In this document: in pieces, positions 35,715 to 45,980 of the stretch
Layout: each line of letters opens with the position of its first letter
How positions within the stretch are numbered: the stretch's first letter is position 1
Assembly: GCA_902363145.1 (NCBI GenBank)
Contig: CABIZB010000002.1
Span: forward strand, 186,001-250,000
Length of the DNA stretch: 64,000 bases
From: Oscillospiraceae bacterium
GTDB taxonomy: Bacteria; Bacillota; Clostridia; Oscillospirales; Ruminococcaceae
Reading direction: 5' to 3'
Notes under the pieces: model-generated
Told to the model about the DNA's origin: nothing
Database searches by the model: none
Seen by the model: the letters and a program-made list of their open reading frames with translations, nothing else
Translations under genes and position numbers: made by a program

Positions 35715-36989
35715 ATGGCGACTATTAGAAAGCGTCCCAATGGGACTTACGAAATAAAGGTATCATGCGGCTACGGCGTAGACGGTAAGCAGCGCAACCA
35801 GTACAAGAGCTACAAACCTGAGCCTGGTATGACACCTCGGCAGATCGAAAAGGAGGTGCAGCGTCAAGCAATACTTTTCGAGGAGGACTGCAAGCGAGGA
35901 CAGATAACTGCGGCAGTCAAGTTTGAGACATTTGCCGAACAGTGGTTTGAAGAATATGCAAAGGTCAATCTGCGTTCCACATCATATTCGAGAATGAAAC
36001 AACTCACCAAACGCATATACCCAGCACTTGGTCATAAAAGACTTGACAAAATAACGAGTCGAGATATTCAGAAATTTGTGACTGACTTGCTTATCAACGG
36101 CAAGAACATGAACAACGGAAAGCCGCTGTCACGCAAAACAGCGGTGCATCATCTCAGCCTTATCAGCGATGTGTTCAGCTACGCTATCCGTATGGGAATG
36201 CTGACTGACAACCCTTGCAGACGGGTGGTTGTTCCAAAATCCGAGCAAGAGGAAAAGCAGATATATACGCTGGACGAGGTAAAAACACTCTACGAACATT
36301 TAAGGGACGAGCCTATGAAATACCAGGTGTACCTTCTGCTTTCGATATACAGCGGCTTCAGGCGCAGCGAAATGCTGGGATTGGAATGGAAAGATATCGA
36401 CTTTGAGAACAGCCTGATCCATGTCCGCAGAACATCTCAGTATACAAAGGAAAAGGGCATATACACCGACACCACCAAGACGCGAAAGTCCAAGCGTGTG
36501 TCAAAGTTTCCACCGTCTATAATGAATCTGCTAAAGCAGTTCAAGACAGAGCAGGACAAGGAAGCGAAACAGCTCGGTACAAAATGGGAGGGCCACGACA
36601 GGCTGTTCACCAAATGGAACGGCGCACCTATGAATCCGCAGACTCCCTTTGAGTGGCTTCAGGGCTACTGCGAGCGCATCGGAATACCGTTTCGAAATAT
36701 TCACTCTCTACGTCACCTCCATGCCTCGCTATTGATTTTTGAGGGTGTGGACGTTGTAGCGGTGTCCGCAGATATGGGACATAGCGTTGTTGGAACGACC
36801 TTAAATTTATATTCCCATATGTTCCAAGAGGCGAGAGCACGCAACTGCGATGCGATAAGCAACGCTCTAAGCTTCACGAACGAGGTTAAAGCGAAAGAAG
36901 AAAAGCACTCCGAGGACAGCACAGAGGGCACCTACGAAGATGAGGACGAGCAGGAAGAAGAACAGTTCGGACAAGTTTTCGGGGCATAA
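35715..36989 (+). CDS. Tyrosine site-specific integrase 2
   Basis: An integrase of about 424 residues for element 2. The start is placed at MATIRKRPNGTYEIKVSCGY (35715, ACGGAGG upstream); 17 further codons upstream lie within the control region. It has the arm-binding and core-binding domains, then Arg in YSGFRRSEMLGLEW, HSLRHLHAS, MGHSVVG and a tyrosine in NLYSHMF. The acidic C-terminal tail (EDEDEQEEEQFG) is longer than in integrase 1. It ends about 160 bp before the tRNA-Glu 3' end, the usual geometry for a tRNA-targeting element. Confidence 0.95.
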   Translation: MATIRKRPNGTYEIKVSCGYGVDGKQRNQYKSYKPEPGMTPRQIEKEVQRQAILFEEDCKRGQITAAVKFETFAEQWFEEYAKVNLRSTSYSRMKQLTKRIYPALGHKRLDKITSRDIQKFVTDLLINGKNMNNGKPLSRKTAVHHLSLISDVFSYAIRMGMLTDNPCRRVVVPKSEQEEKQIYTLDEVKTLYEHLRDEPMKYQVYLLLSIYSGFRRSEMLGLEWKDIDFENSLIHVRRTSQYTKEKGIYTDTTKTRKSKRVSKFPPSIMNLLKQFKTEQDKEAKQLGTKWEGHDRLFTKWNGAPMNPQTPFEWLQGYCERIGIPFRNIHSLRHLHASLLIFEGVDVVAVSADMGHSVVGTTLNLYSHMFQEARARNCDAISNALSFTNEVKAKEEKHSEDSTEGTYEDEDEQEEEQFGQVFGA

Positions 36990-37150
36990 AAATAACCGCA
37001 GGGCGCAAGCCTTGCGGGGTACATAGAACACAGCCAAGAGGTAGTCGAAAGCGGTTATTTTCAAAATAAGTGGCAGATAAGTGGTTGAGTGGATTTTAGG
37101 GAAAAATAAAAACTCAGAAACAACGCATTTACGCTGTTTCCGAGCATATG

Positions 37151-37175
37151 ATTTGGTGACCCGTACGGGAATTGA
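37151..37175. other. att: Attachment site at the tRNA-Glu 3' end
   Basis: Identical over 25 bp to 12308-12332. It contains the terminal CCA and T-arm of the intact tRNA-Glu gene and marks the right boundary of element 2. Integrase 2 is reading toward it. Confidence 0.88.
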
Positions 37176-37228
37176 ACCCATGATTACGCCGTGAAAGGGC
37201 GTCGTCTTAACCTCTTGACCAACGGGCC
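37153..37228 (-). tRNA. tRNA-Glu (TTC)
   Basis: A 76-nt cloverleaf starting GGCCCGTTGGTCAAGAGG, anticodon loop CTTTCAC giving TTC, T-arm GGGTTCAATTCCC, and an encoded CCA. It is the integration target of both elements and is left intact because the element restores the 3' end. Confidence 0.95.
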
Positions 37229-37259
37229 AACAAAGCTGCCGATATTTCAGCAGCCTGTC

Positions 37260-37336
37260 TGGTAGCGGCAGTGGGACTTGAACCTACGACCCCCTGGGTA
37301 TGAACCAAGTGCTCTAGCCAACTGAGCTATACCGCC
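37260..37336 (-). tRNA. tRNA-Met (CAT), elongator type
   Basis: A 77-nt cloverleaf starting GGCGGTATAGCTCAG, anticodon loop TTCATAC, with encoded CCA. It is upstream of tRNA-Glu in the same transcript. The elongator class is favoured by the G-U opened acceptor start; an Ile2 (lysidine) tRNA is the less likely alternative. Confidence 0.9.
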
Positions 37337-37384
37337 ATATTCTTTTTGTCGTTTGTTTTTGTTTCAGTTTCAAGCGACTTGTTT

Positions 37385-37413
37385 ATTATACGCTATTATT
37401 CGCTAAAAGTCAA
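37385..37413 (-). promoter_or_regulatory. Promoter of the Met-Glu tRNA operon
   Basis: On the minus strand TTGACT (37413-37408), 17 bp, TATAAT (37390-37385), about 50 bp before the tRNA-Met 5' end. Confidence 0.85.
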
Positions 37414-37507
37414 GGCTTTTTATCAAAAAAATCGAGTTTTGTAAAATATCACAATCAAAGCCACAATTTTAGCGGAGCTATACAGCACATCATACAACTC
37501 TGCAAAC

Positions 37508-37666
37508 TTATTTCCAGAGAAACGCCCAGATATCCACATACGGGATGGCCAGGTACATCACCAGAGCCGCAGTCGCTGCCGCAGCCCATACACGAAACAG
37601 CGAACGGAACATGGACTTCCTGGTGGATACATCTATCTCCCTGCAAAACTCATTACAATTTTCCAT
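37508..37666 (-). CDS. Small membrane protein, 52 aa
   Basis: ATG after GGAGGAG, 52 codons. A polar N-terminus (MENCNEFCREIDVSTRKSMF) is followed by one transmembrane helix (VWAAAATAALVMYLAIPYVD) and a short WAFLWK end. The function is unknown. It sits upstream of the tRNA operon on the same strand and would be read from its own promoter. Confidence 0.55.
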   Translation of the reverse strand: MENCNEFCREIDVSTRKSMFRSLFRVWAAAATAALVMYLAIPYVDIWAFLWK

Positions 37667-37995
37667 ATGCTCCTCCGACTCCAACAGCCTATTGTAAGCT
37701 ACAAATATAATATAACATATCCGAATGTGTTTTTTCTATCGTTTTTATTGTATCATATGTAAATATTTCGGCGGCCTTTCGCACCTTTTTGTATATATTG
37801 CAGTGTAATCGTGTCAAAGTTTATGTATATTTGTAATTGATGACAAAATTCACAACATAAGTTTATGCACATTTTTTTGCCAAAATTGGTTGCTGTAATT
37901 TGAACAATGTGTTATAATAGGTGTATTAAGACGGGCTGAGGTTAATCTACCGTCAGACTCGCAATTTTTCTATTTATTTTTGGAGGTATTTTATC
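37667..37995 (+). promoter_or_regulatory. Upstream region of the DivIVA-like gene
   Basis: AT-rich DNA with no gene. TTGCTG (37889-37894), 17 bp, TATAAT (about 37912-37917) is a plausible promoter, followed by a leader of about 70 bp and a GGAGG site. Confidence 0.5.
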
Positions 37996-39144
37996 ATGGA
38001 CGGAACCGGATTCCTCAAAACAGTCAATTTCGGCGGATTTGATAAAAAAGACGTACTTGCTTATGTAGATCAGCTCAATACAAAGATATATACTCTTGAA
38101 AACGAGCTTGAAGAAAAGAAGGCGCTTCTTGAAAACAGCGGCGGAAACATGGAAGACAAGGAAAAGTATGAGCAGCTCCTGGCTTCCGATAAGGCTAAGA
38201 TCACCGAGCTCCAGACCAGCAATGACTCTCTCAAGAATCAGCTCAAGAACTGCGAAGATGAGTCCGCTGAGAAGGATAAGGAGATCGAAGAGCTGAAGAA
38301 GAAGCTCGCCGATATGGAAAACGAGCTTGTTGAGGCTAAGAACAAGGCAGCTGCTGCTTCCTCTGCCGAGAACAGCGCTATGGAGCTCACAAACGTATTC
38401 GTTGAGGCCCAGAGAACTGCAAGCACCATCGTTACTCAGGCTAAGGAAAACGCAAGAAAGATGGACGAGGACGCTAAGAAGCTCGCTAACCAGGTAGTTG
38501 ACGACGCTAACAGCAAGGCTTCCACCATCGTTAAGTCTGCTGATGAAAAGGCTTCCAAGATCCTTACAGACGCTGAGGACAGATCTGCTGAGATGCGTAC
38601 AGCTGCCGACAACATGAAGGCTGTTGTTCTTTCCGAGATCGCAGATATCGAGTCCAACGTTACACAGCTCAAGGGCATTCTCGATTCTCTTACCAAGGAC
38701 AGCCTTGCTAAGGTAAACGAAACTGCTGACCTTCTCACCAAGACCCAGGATACTCTCAAGAAGAACGGTATCCCTCAGTTCACAGCACCCAAGAGTGTAA
38801 AGACTGCCGCTCCTGTAAATAATGCTAAGCCCGCACCCGCTCCTGCTCCCGCAGCAAAGCCTATGCCCACTCCCACTCCTGCGGCTAACAACAATGCAGC
38901 TGCAAAGCCTGCTCCTGCGCCTGCACCCACTCCCGCAGCCAACACTGCAGCAGCAAAACCCGCTTCCGCTCCCAAGCCTACTCCCAAGCTCAACAACAAC
39001 TTCGGTTTTGACCTGAGCGAGATTGAGAAGATGGCTAAGGCTATCGAGGCTGACGCTTCCAAGCACAACAAGGGCACTCCCGTAAACGATGATTACGACG
39101 GAACCGTTGATGCTAAGAAGATCAAGCTTTCCGACATGGGCTGA
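37996..39144 (+). CDS. DivIVA-like coiled-coil protein with Pro/Ala-rich linker
   Basis: A 382-residue cytoplasmic protein. The start (FLKTVNFGGFDKKDVLAYVD) matches the DivIVA N-terminal membrane-binding type. A coiled coil covers about residues 25-120, a second DivIVA-like helical region about 125-260 (VFVEAQRTASTIVTQAKENA), then comes a Pro/Ala-rich linker of about 70 residues (KPAPAPAPAAKPMPT), and a conserved-looking C-terminal segment (FGFDLSEIEKMAKAIEADAS). DivIVA proteins mark poles and division sites; the long linker and terminal segment suggest partner binding. Confidence 0.75.
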   Translation: MDGTGFLKTVNFGGFDKKDVLAYVDQLNTKIYTLENELEEKKALLENSGGNMEDKEKYEQLLASDKAKITELQTSNDSLKNQLKNCEDESAEKDKEIEELKKKLADMENELVEAKNKAAAASSAENSAMELTNVFVEAQRTASTIVTQAKENARKMDEDAKKLANQVVDDANSKASTIVKSADEKASKILTDAEDRSAEMRTAADNMKAVVLSEIADIESNVTQLKGILDSLTKDSLAKVNETADLLTKTQDTLKKNGIPQFTAPKSVKTAAPVNNAKPAPAPAPAAKPMPTPTPAANNNAAAKPAPAPAPTPAANTAAAKPASAPKPTPKLNNNFGFDLSEIEKMAKAIEADASKHNKGTPVNDDYDGTVDAKKIKLSDMG

Positions 39145-39173
39145 TTTTGAATCGCTTCAATACATAAAAAATC

Positions 39174-39206
39174 AAGGCATTACCGCTTGGCGGTAATGCC
39201 TTTTTT
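39174..39206 (+). terminator. Terminator of the DivIVA-like gene
   Basis: GGCATTACCG-CTTGG-CGGTAATGCC followed by six T residues. Confidence 0.92.
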
Positions 39207-39231
39207 GTGTCATATATACTTACAAGCTTAT

Positions 39232-39329
39232 AATACTAATCACCAATAAAACTATAGACAAAAAAATCTTCGCATAATCCACACACGCAAGATTATGCGA
39301 AGATTTTTTGTATAGTTTTTAATTGGTGC

Positions 39330-39337
<8 letters not shown>
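39232..39337. repeat. MITE-like palindromic repeat, copy 1
   Basis: Termini ATACTAATCACCAATAAAAC and TATACTAAGCACCAATTA (complement) surround an 18-bp perfect stem AAAAATCTTCGCATAATC. Close relatives are at 55587-55856 and 59770-59874. The right terminus supplies the stop codon of the GH51 gene. Confidence 0.85.
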
Positions 39338-40799
<1,462 letters not shown>

Positions 40800-40874
40800 T
40801 TATCGCTTCCTCCTGACGTTTTTAGCGTTCCTAACGGTAACATATTATATTTACGCTATTTATACTATAGCCTA

Positions 40875-40903
40875 TTGACAGCTGCTTTTCAATGACATAT
40901 AAT
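40875..40903 (+). promoter_or_regulatory. Promoter of the AraC-type regulator
   Basis: TTGACA, 17 bp, TATAAT, about 40 bp before the start. The divergent GH51 gene has a TATAAT on the other strand without a good -35, consistent with activator dependence. Confidence 0.8.
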
Positions 40904-40942
40904 ATTTTTAAACTAACAAATAATACTTTATGAGGTGATGAT

Positions 40943-41731
40943 ATGATAAGTCTCAACGCCATAGGAAAGGACACGAGACATACGGGGGATTTCTGCATAT
41001 GGCGGCCTGACGGCTCAGGGGACAATCTGCTTGTTATCTTCAAGACCTCCGCCCTGCTCATCATTGACGGCAATGAGATCATCGTCCCACCCGACAGCCT
41101 TATCATCTACAAAAAGGACACGCCCCAGTATTATAAGACCATCTGCGGCAACTACGCCAACCATTTCATTCACTTCAACGTGACCGATGATGACAATATT
41201 CTCGACACCGTGGAGACGGACAGGCTCATAACCTCGGTGAACATCTCCGCCGTGGAAGAGCTGCTGACCATACTCTGCCGTGAGAATATGTCCCCCTCGG
41301 AACATCGTCGGCAGTATGCCGATATGCTCATACGAATGATACTTATGAAAATATCCGAGGGCGGAGGCGAAAGCAGTGACGGCGAACACACCTACAGTGA
41401 GCAGCTGCGGCAGCTGAGAGCGGATATTTACAGCAATGCGGGGGGATTTGGCTCCGTCAGGCAGCTGGCGGACAGGATAAATCTCAGCCCGTCCTATTTT
41501 CAGACGGTGTACAAAAAGCAGTTCGGGGTCAGCTGCTACGAGGATATCATTTCTGCAAGGGTACAGTCGGGGCAGTATTACCTTGCCACCACTGCCCTGC
41601 CCGTGAAAGAGATATCCCAGATATGCGGCTATGACACTGACATCTGCTTTATGCGTGTGTTCAAAAAGCACACGGGACTTACGCCCTGCGAGTACAGGAA
41701 AAGGGCGGCGGGGAAAGAAAGGGCTGTTTGA
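40943..41731 (+). CDS. AraC-family transcriptional regulator
   Basis: A 262-residue activator. The N-terminal part is a cupin-like ligand-binding domain (LLIIDGNEIIVPPDSLIIYK, NHFIHFNV), and the C-terminal hundred residues hold two helix-turn-helices (SVRQLADRINLSPSYFQTVY, VKEISQICGYDTDICFMRVF, KKHTGLTPCEYRK). A GAGGTGATG site precedes the ATG. Divergent orientation and a shared 143-bp spacer argue that it controls the GH51 gene, probably in response to arabinose or an oligosaccharide. Confidence 0.9.
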   Translation: MISLNAIGKDTRHTGDFCIWRPDGSGDNLLVIFKTSALLIIDGNEIIVPPDSLIIYKKDTPQYYKTICGNYANHFIHFNVTDDDNILDTVETDRLITSVNISAVEELLTILCRENMSPSEHRRQYADMLIRMILMKISEGGGESSDGEHTYSEQLRQLRADIYSNAGGFGSVRQLADRINLSPSYFQTVYKKQFGVSCYEDIISARVQSGQYYLATTALPVKEISQICGYDTDICFMRVFKKHTGLTPCEYRKRAAGKERAV

Positions 41732-41791
41732 CACTCCCCTATACCCATGATATAATAATAATAACAATTTACTGACCAAAGGAGCTATCAT

Positions 41792-42658
41792 ATGCCTGAT
41801 ATTAACGATGTTATCAAAAAAGCCGACAGCCTTGTTCCACCTCTGCCAATACTCAGGCTCAGACCTGTGGCAGGCAAAGGCGGCATCTTCGACAGCAAGC
41901 TGGGCGGAACGCCTTATTTTCCAAAGTCCATGGAATACCCCAGAGGAACTGATGGCAGCTACAAGGACAAGCCTCTGCGCCTGCTGGTGCAGCTGAATTT
42001 TGAAAAACTTCCTCACATTGAGGATTTCCCCCGTCAGGGAATTTTGCAGATATTCCTCGCCTGTGAAAATGACTGCCTGTATGGCTTTGACTTCAACTCC
42101 GCAGATGAACAGACCGATCAGAACGGCTTCAGGGTAATATATCACAAGGACATCATAACCGACACATCTCTGCTCATTTCAGATGACGATATCCCCTGCG
42201 ACAGCTTCAGCAGCGATGAGTACGATTTTCCGCTGAAAAAGGAATTTATCCTATGTGCCGAAGAGCCTGACAAATGTCCTGCCACTCCCGACGACTATCG
42301 CTTCGGCAATGCTCTTGTCAGCAGCTATAGTGAGATAATGGGTCAGGAAGTATCAAATTACTGGAATATAGACGGCTATGACACCCTTTATGACCGCTGC
42401 CCCGAAAGCGTGGCATTCATCGGCGGATATCCCCGTTTTACCCAGTCCGACCCACGGGAGGACTGCCCGTCTCTGGAAGGCTTTGACCGTGTTCTTTTCG
42501 AGCTTGGCAGCCTGCAGGGTGAAGAGATCACCTCATGGGGCGGTCATGACTTTGACATCATATGGGGAGATGTGGGCACAGGCGTGTTCCTCATTCCCGC
42601 AGAAAAGCTCAGGGCTTGCGACTTCTCGGAAGTGGTCTATAATTATGACTGCGGCTGA
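41792..42658 (+). CDS. DUF1963 (YwqG-like) protein
   Basis: A 288-residue protein of the YwqG family, function unknown. Recognised by LRPVAGKGGIFDSKLGGTPY, FPKSMEYP, LLVQLNFEKLPH and QGILQIFLA, and the closing part FELGSLQGEEITSWGGHDFD, IIWGDVG. Full family length. AAAGGAGC precedes the ATG. It stands alone, 60 bp after the AraC gene. Confidence 0.85.
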   Translation: MPDINDVIKKADSLVPPLPILRLRPVAGKGGIFDSKLGGTPYFPKSMEYPRGTDGSYKDKPLRLLVQLNFEKLPHIEDFPRQGILQIFLACENDCLYGFDFNSADEQTDQNGFRVIYHKDIITDTSLLISDDDIPCDSFSSDEYDFPLKKEFILCAEEPDKCPATPDDYRFGNALVSSYSEIMGQEVSNYWNIDGYDTLYDRCPESVAFIGGYPRFTQSDPREDCPSLEGFDRVLFELGSLQGEEITSWGGHDFDIIWGDVGTGVFLIPAEKLRACDFSEVVYNYDCG

Positions 42659-42724
42659 TATACTTGATTTGTTCATTTTCAAATCCTATAATATTTGTAT
42701 GATATTATGAAAGGTCTGCTTCAA

Positions 42725-43303
42725 ATGAGCGATATAACTATCAGAAACGTAACTCCCGACGATGCGGAGGAGCTGCTTGAAATATACGCCCCCTACGTTG
42801 CCGAGACTGCCATTTCCTTTGAAATAGATATTCCCACTGCGGAGGATTTTCGCAGCAGGATAGAACACACCCTGAAAAATTACCCCTACATCGCCGCCAT
42901 AAAGGACGGTCATATCGTGGGATATGCCTATGCCTCTGCTTTTCACCCCCGTGAGGCATACAACCGCTGCGCCGAGCTGACGGTATATATCAAAAAGGAT
43001 ATGCGCCGCTCGGGCTGCGGAAAGCTGCTTTACACAGCGCTTGAGGATATGCTCAAAAAGCAGAACGTGCTGAATGCCTACGCCTGCATCGCATACACAG
43101 AGCATGAGGACGCTCATCTCACCAACGACAGCATGAAATTTCACGAGCACATGGGCTACCGCCTGATAGGCCGCTTTATTTCCTGCGGCAGGAAGTTTGA
43201 CAGCTGGTATGACATGATCTGGATGGAAAAGCTCATCGGCGAACACTCCGACTCCCCTGCCCCCTTTATCCCCTATGAAAAGCCGGCAGGTAAGTTATAT
43301 TAA
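42725..43303 (+). CDS. GNAT N-acetyltransferase, phosphinothricin-type
   Basis: A GCN5-related acetyltransferase of 192 residues: MSDITIRNVTPDDAEELLEI, the ETAISFE motif typical of the Pat/YwnH group, and the acetyl-CoA loop in KDMRRSGCGKLLYTALEDML. The start is at the ATG at 42725 (AAAGG upstream); a longer frame has no site. The substrate could be a phosphinothricin-like amine or methionine analogue; it is not resolvable here. Confidence 0.85.
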   Translation: MSDITIRNVTPDDAEELLEIYAPYVAETAISFEIDIPTAEDFRSRIEHTLKNYPYIAAIKDGHIVGYAYASAFHPREAYNRCAELTVYIKKDMRRSGCGKLLYTALEDMLKKQNVLNAYACIAYTEHEDAHLTNDSMKFHEHMGYRLIGRFISCGRKFDSWYDMIWMEKLIGEHSDSPAPFIPYEKPAGKLY

Positions 43304-43387
43304 CAAAACGGTCAAAGAGAAATGCTTTTATTGCCCGATGAAATATGATATATTGTTACAGGAAAGATTTTATCGGGAGAAGTGCAT

Positions 43388-44197
43388 ATGAGCTACAAAA
43401 TTATATTTCTTGACATTGACGGAACGCTGACCAATGCCGAAAAGAAGGTCACGCCCGCCACAAAAAAAGCGCTTTTTGAAGCGCAGGAAAAAGGATACCT
43501 GGCGGCAATAGCCTCCGGCAGACCCGACAGGGGCGTTGAGGGCATTGCCCGTGAAATAGGGCTTGACAAATTCGGCGGATTTACTCTGTCCTACAATGGC
43601 GGCAGGGTGCGCAACTTCAAGACGGGCGAGCTGCTGGTGCAAAAAAGTCTTGGCAGTGACGCTTTCGGGATAGTTGCCGAGTTTGCACGCCGCAACGGCG
43701 CAGATGTGATGACCTACGAGGGCGACACTATCATCTGCGAAAATCCTGACAACGAGTTTATTCAGATCGAATCACGGATAAACGGTCTGCCCGTAAAAAA
43801 GGTGGACAACATCGGCGAATACGTGGATTTCAGCGTGCCTAAGTGCATCATCGCAGGCAAGGGTGACAGAATGGCAGAGCTGGAACCTCAGCTGAGAGAA
43901 CATCTTGCAGGCAAGGCGGACGTTTTCCGCTCGGAACCGTTTTTCCTTGAAATAATGCCCTATCACACCGACAAGGCGGTTTCCATCGGCGAGCTTATCA
44001 AAAAGCTTGGCATAAAGCGTGAGAAGACCATTGCCTGTGGTGACGGCTACAACGACGTTTCCATGATAAAATATGCAGGTCTGGGCGTGGCTATGGAAAA
44101 CGCCTGTGACGCTGCAAAGGAAGCGGCTGATTTTATCACGCTGTCAAACGAAAATGACGGCGTGGCTAATGTTATTGAAAGGTTTATGAAGCCATAA
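43388..44197 (+). CDS. HAD-superfamily phosphatase, Cof/YidA type
   Basis: A hydrolase of about 269 residues with the nucleophile in IIFLDIDGTLTNAEKK, motif II in AIASGRPDRG, and motif III/IV in KTIACGDGYNDVSMIKYAGL. The C2 cap between (about 85-190) marks the Cof subfamily, which removes phosphate from sugar phosphates and nucleotides. The ATG at 43388 is preferred over a GTG two codons earlier, with GGGAG at 8 bp. A terminator follows. Confidence 0.88.
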   Translation: MSYKIIFLDIDGTLTNAEKKVTPATKKALFEAQEKGYLAAIASGRPDRGVEGIAREIGLDKFGGFTLSYNGGRVRNFKTGELLVQKSLGSDAFGIVAEFARRNGADVMTYEGDTIICENPDNEFIQIESRINGLPVKKVDNIGEYVDFSVPKCIIAGKGDRMAELEPQLREHLAGKADVFRSEPFFLEIMPYHTDKAVSIGELIKKLGIKREKTIACGDGYNDVSMIKYAGLGVAMENACDAAKEAADFITLSNENDGVANVIERFMKP

Positions 44198-44202
44198 AAC
44201 GA

Positions 44203-44231
44203 AAAAAGCTCCCGTTAGTGGGAGCTTTTTT
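44203..44231 (+). terminator. Terminator of the HAD gene
   Basis: AAAAAGCTCCC-GTTAGT-GGGAGCTTTTTT. Confidence 0.92.
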
Positions 44232-44312
44232 ATACTAATCTTTGATCGTTCTATAGACAAAGCCGACAGAATAGCCGAGGATTTGTCTGTAGTCTGATTG
44301 AAGATTAGTATA
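44231..44312. repeat. MITE-like palindromic repeat, divergent copy
   Basis: Terminal TATACTAATC / GATTAGTATA and inner CTATAGACAAA / TTTGTCTGTAG match the ends of the other MITE copies, but the centre differs and is shorter. Confidence 0.65.
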
Positions 44313-44315
44313 AAA

Positions 44316-44346
44316 TATCGGCTCCCGCAGATAACGGGAGCCGATA
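44316..44346 (-). terminator. Terminator of gpmI
   Basis: TATCGGCTCCCG / CGGGAGCCGATA, 12-bp stem, followed on the minus strand by an AT-rich tail. Confidence 0.8.
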
Positions 44347-44372
44347 CTTATTATATATTTGCTGTACCAAAA

Positions 44373-45893
44373 TTACTTTTCGATAAGAGACTTTCCTGTC
44401 ATTTCCTTGGGCTGAGGAAGTTCCATGATCTCAAGCATTGTGGGGCACAGGTCAGCAAGAACGCCGCCCTCCTTAAGCTTGCAGTCATAGCCTACAACGA
44501 TAAGGGGAACAGGATTTGTGGTGTGAGCGGTAAAGGGTGAGCCATCAGCTTCAAGCATCTTATCTGCATTACCGTGGTCTGCGCTGATAAGTGCAACGCC
44601 GCCCTTTGCAAGGATAGCATCTACCATTCTGCCTACGCAGGTATCAACAGCCTCAACAGCTGCCTTTGCTGCGTCGAAAATACCGGTATGACCGACCATA
44701 TCGCAGTTAGCGTAGTTAAGGATAATGGTATCGTACTTATCGGACTCGATAGCCTCAACTACCTTGTCGGTTACCTCGTATGCGCTCATCTCGGGCTTCA
44801 GGTCAAAGGTAGGAACGTCGGGAGACTTGACAAGTATTCTGTCCTCACCCTCGAACTGCTTTTCCTCGCCGCCGTTGAAGAAGAAAGTAACGTGTGCATA
44901 CTTCTGAGTCTCGGCAATTCTCAGCTGAGTCTTGCCGCACTTTGCCATATACTCGCCGAAGGTCATGGTGAGCTGCTCGGGAGGATATGCAACGAGAACG
45001 TTGGGCATTGTAGCATCGTACTGAGCCATGCAGACGAATGTTACGGGGAAGTAGCCCTTCTTTCTCTCGAAACCCTTGAACTCGGGGTCAACGAAAGCTC
45101 TGGTTATCTGACGTGCTCTGTCGGGGCGGAAGTTGAAGAATACAACGCTGTCGTTTTCCTTTATCATGCCGTCCTTGTCGATAACGGTGGGGAGCATGAA
45201 CTCATCGGTAACGCCGTTTGCGTAGGAGTTCTTTATAGCCTGAACGGGGTCAGTCTCCTGAACGCCCTCGCCCATAACAAGAGCATCGTATGCCTTTTCA
45301 ACTCTGTCCCAAGCGTTATCACGGTCCATAGCGTAATATCTGCCTGAGATAGTGGCTACCTTGCCCTTGCCGATCTTCTTCATCTCGGCAACAGCCTCTT
45401 CCATAAATTCAGCTGCGGAGGAAGGGGGAACGTCTCTTCCGTCCAGGAATGCGTGAACATATACCTTGTCAACGCCGTGCTGCTTTGCCATTTCAAGCAG
45501 GCCGTACATATGCTCCATGTGGCTGTGAACGCCGCCGGGAGAAAGCAGACCCATGAGATGAAGAGCGCTTCCCTTTGCCTTGCAGTTTTCCATAGCGGTC
45601 ACAAGCGCCTTGTTCTTGAAGAACTCGCCGTCCTTGATGTCCTTGGAGATCTTTACCAGCATCTGGTAAACGATCCTGCCTGCGCCGATGTTTGTATGAC
45701 CTACCTCGGAGTTGCCCATCTGACCGTCGGGGAGACCTACGTCAAGTCCCGATGCGCCGATGATAGTGTGGGGGCACTCTGCGAAATATTTATCCAGGTT
45801 GGGCTTCTTAGCCGCAGCGATAGCGTTGCCGTAATCGCTGGGGTTGATTCCGTAACCGTCCATGATAATGAGAGCTACAGGTCTTTTGCTCAT
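44373..45893 (-). CDS. gpmI: 2,3-bisphosphoglycerate-independent phosphoglycerate mutase
   Basis: Interconverts 3- and 2-phosphoglycerate using two manganese ions. 506 residues, family length. Metal ligands and nucleophile lie in VALIIMDGYG and GQMGNSEVGHTNIGAGR (Ser of GNS), and the second metal site is in LISADHGNADKM and THTTNPVPLIV. I place the start at MSKRPVALI (45893), with AAAGGA upstream. Next to tpiA and near pgk on the same strand, so a glycolytic cluster. Confidence 0.96.
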   Translation of the reverse strand: MSKRPVALIIMDGYGINPSDYGNAIAAAKKPNLDKYFAECPHTIIGASGLDVGLPDGQMGNSEVGHTNIGAGRIVYQMLVKISKDIKDGEFFKNKALVTAMENCKAKGSALHLMGLLSPGGVHSHMEHMYGLLEMAKQHGVDKVYVHAFLDGRDVPPSSAAEFMEEAVAEMKKIGKGKVATISGRYYAMDRDNAWDRVEKAYDALVMGEGVQETDPVQAIKNSYANGVTDEFMLPTVIDKDGMIKENDSVVFFNFRPDRARQITRAFVDPEFKGFERKKGYFPVTFVCMAQYDATMPNVLVAYPPEQLTMTFGEYMAKCGKTQLRIAETQKYAHVTFFFNGGEEKQFEGEDRILVKSPDVPTFDLKPEMSAYEVTDKVVEAIESDKYDTIILNYANCDMVGHTGIFDAAKAAVEAVDTCVGRMVDAILAKGGVALISADHGNADKMLEADGSPFTAHTTNPVPLIVVGYDCKLKEGGVLADLCPTMLEIMELPQPKEMTGKSLIEK

Positions 45894-45980
45894 AATTTTC
45901 AAATCCTTTCAGAAACTACAGTTGAAAAAAACAAGGCGCTGCGGTAAAGACCGCAGGCGTCTTGATCTTGCTTGTTATGA

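Noticed and set aside
37942..39066. A 374-codon open frame opposite the DivIVA-like gene
   Set aside because: It is the antisense shadow of biased coding sequence; composition (SLS, GSG, LL repeats) is not protein-like and there is no ribosome site.
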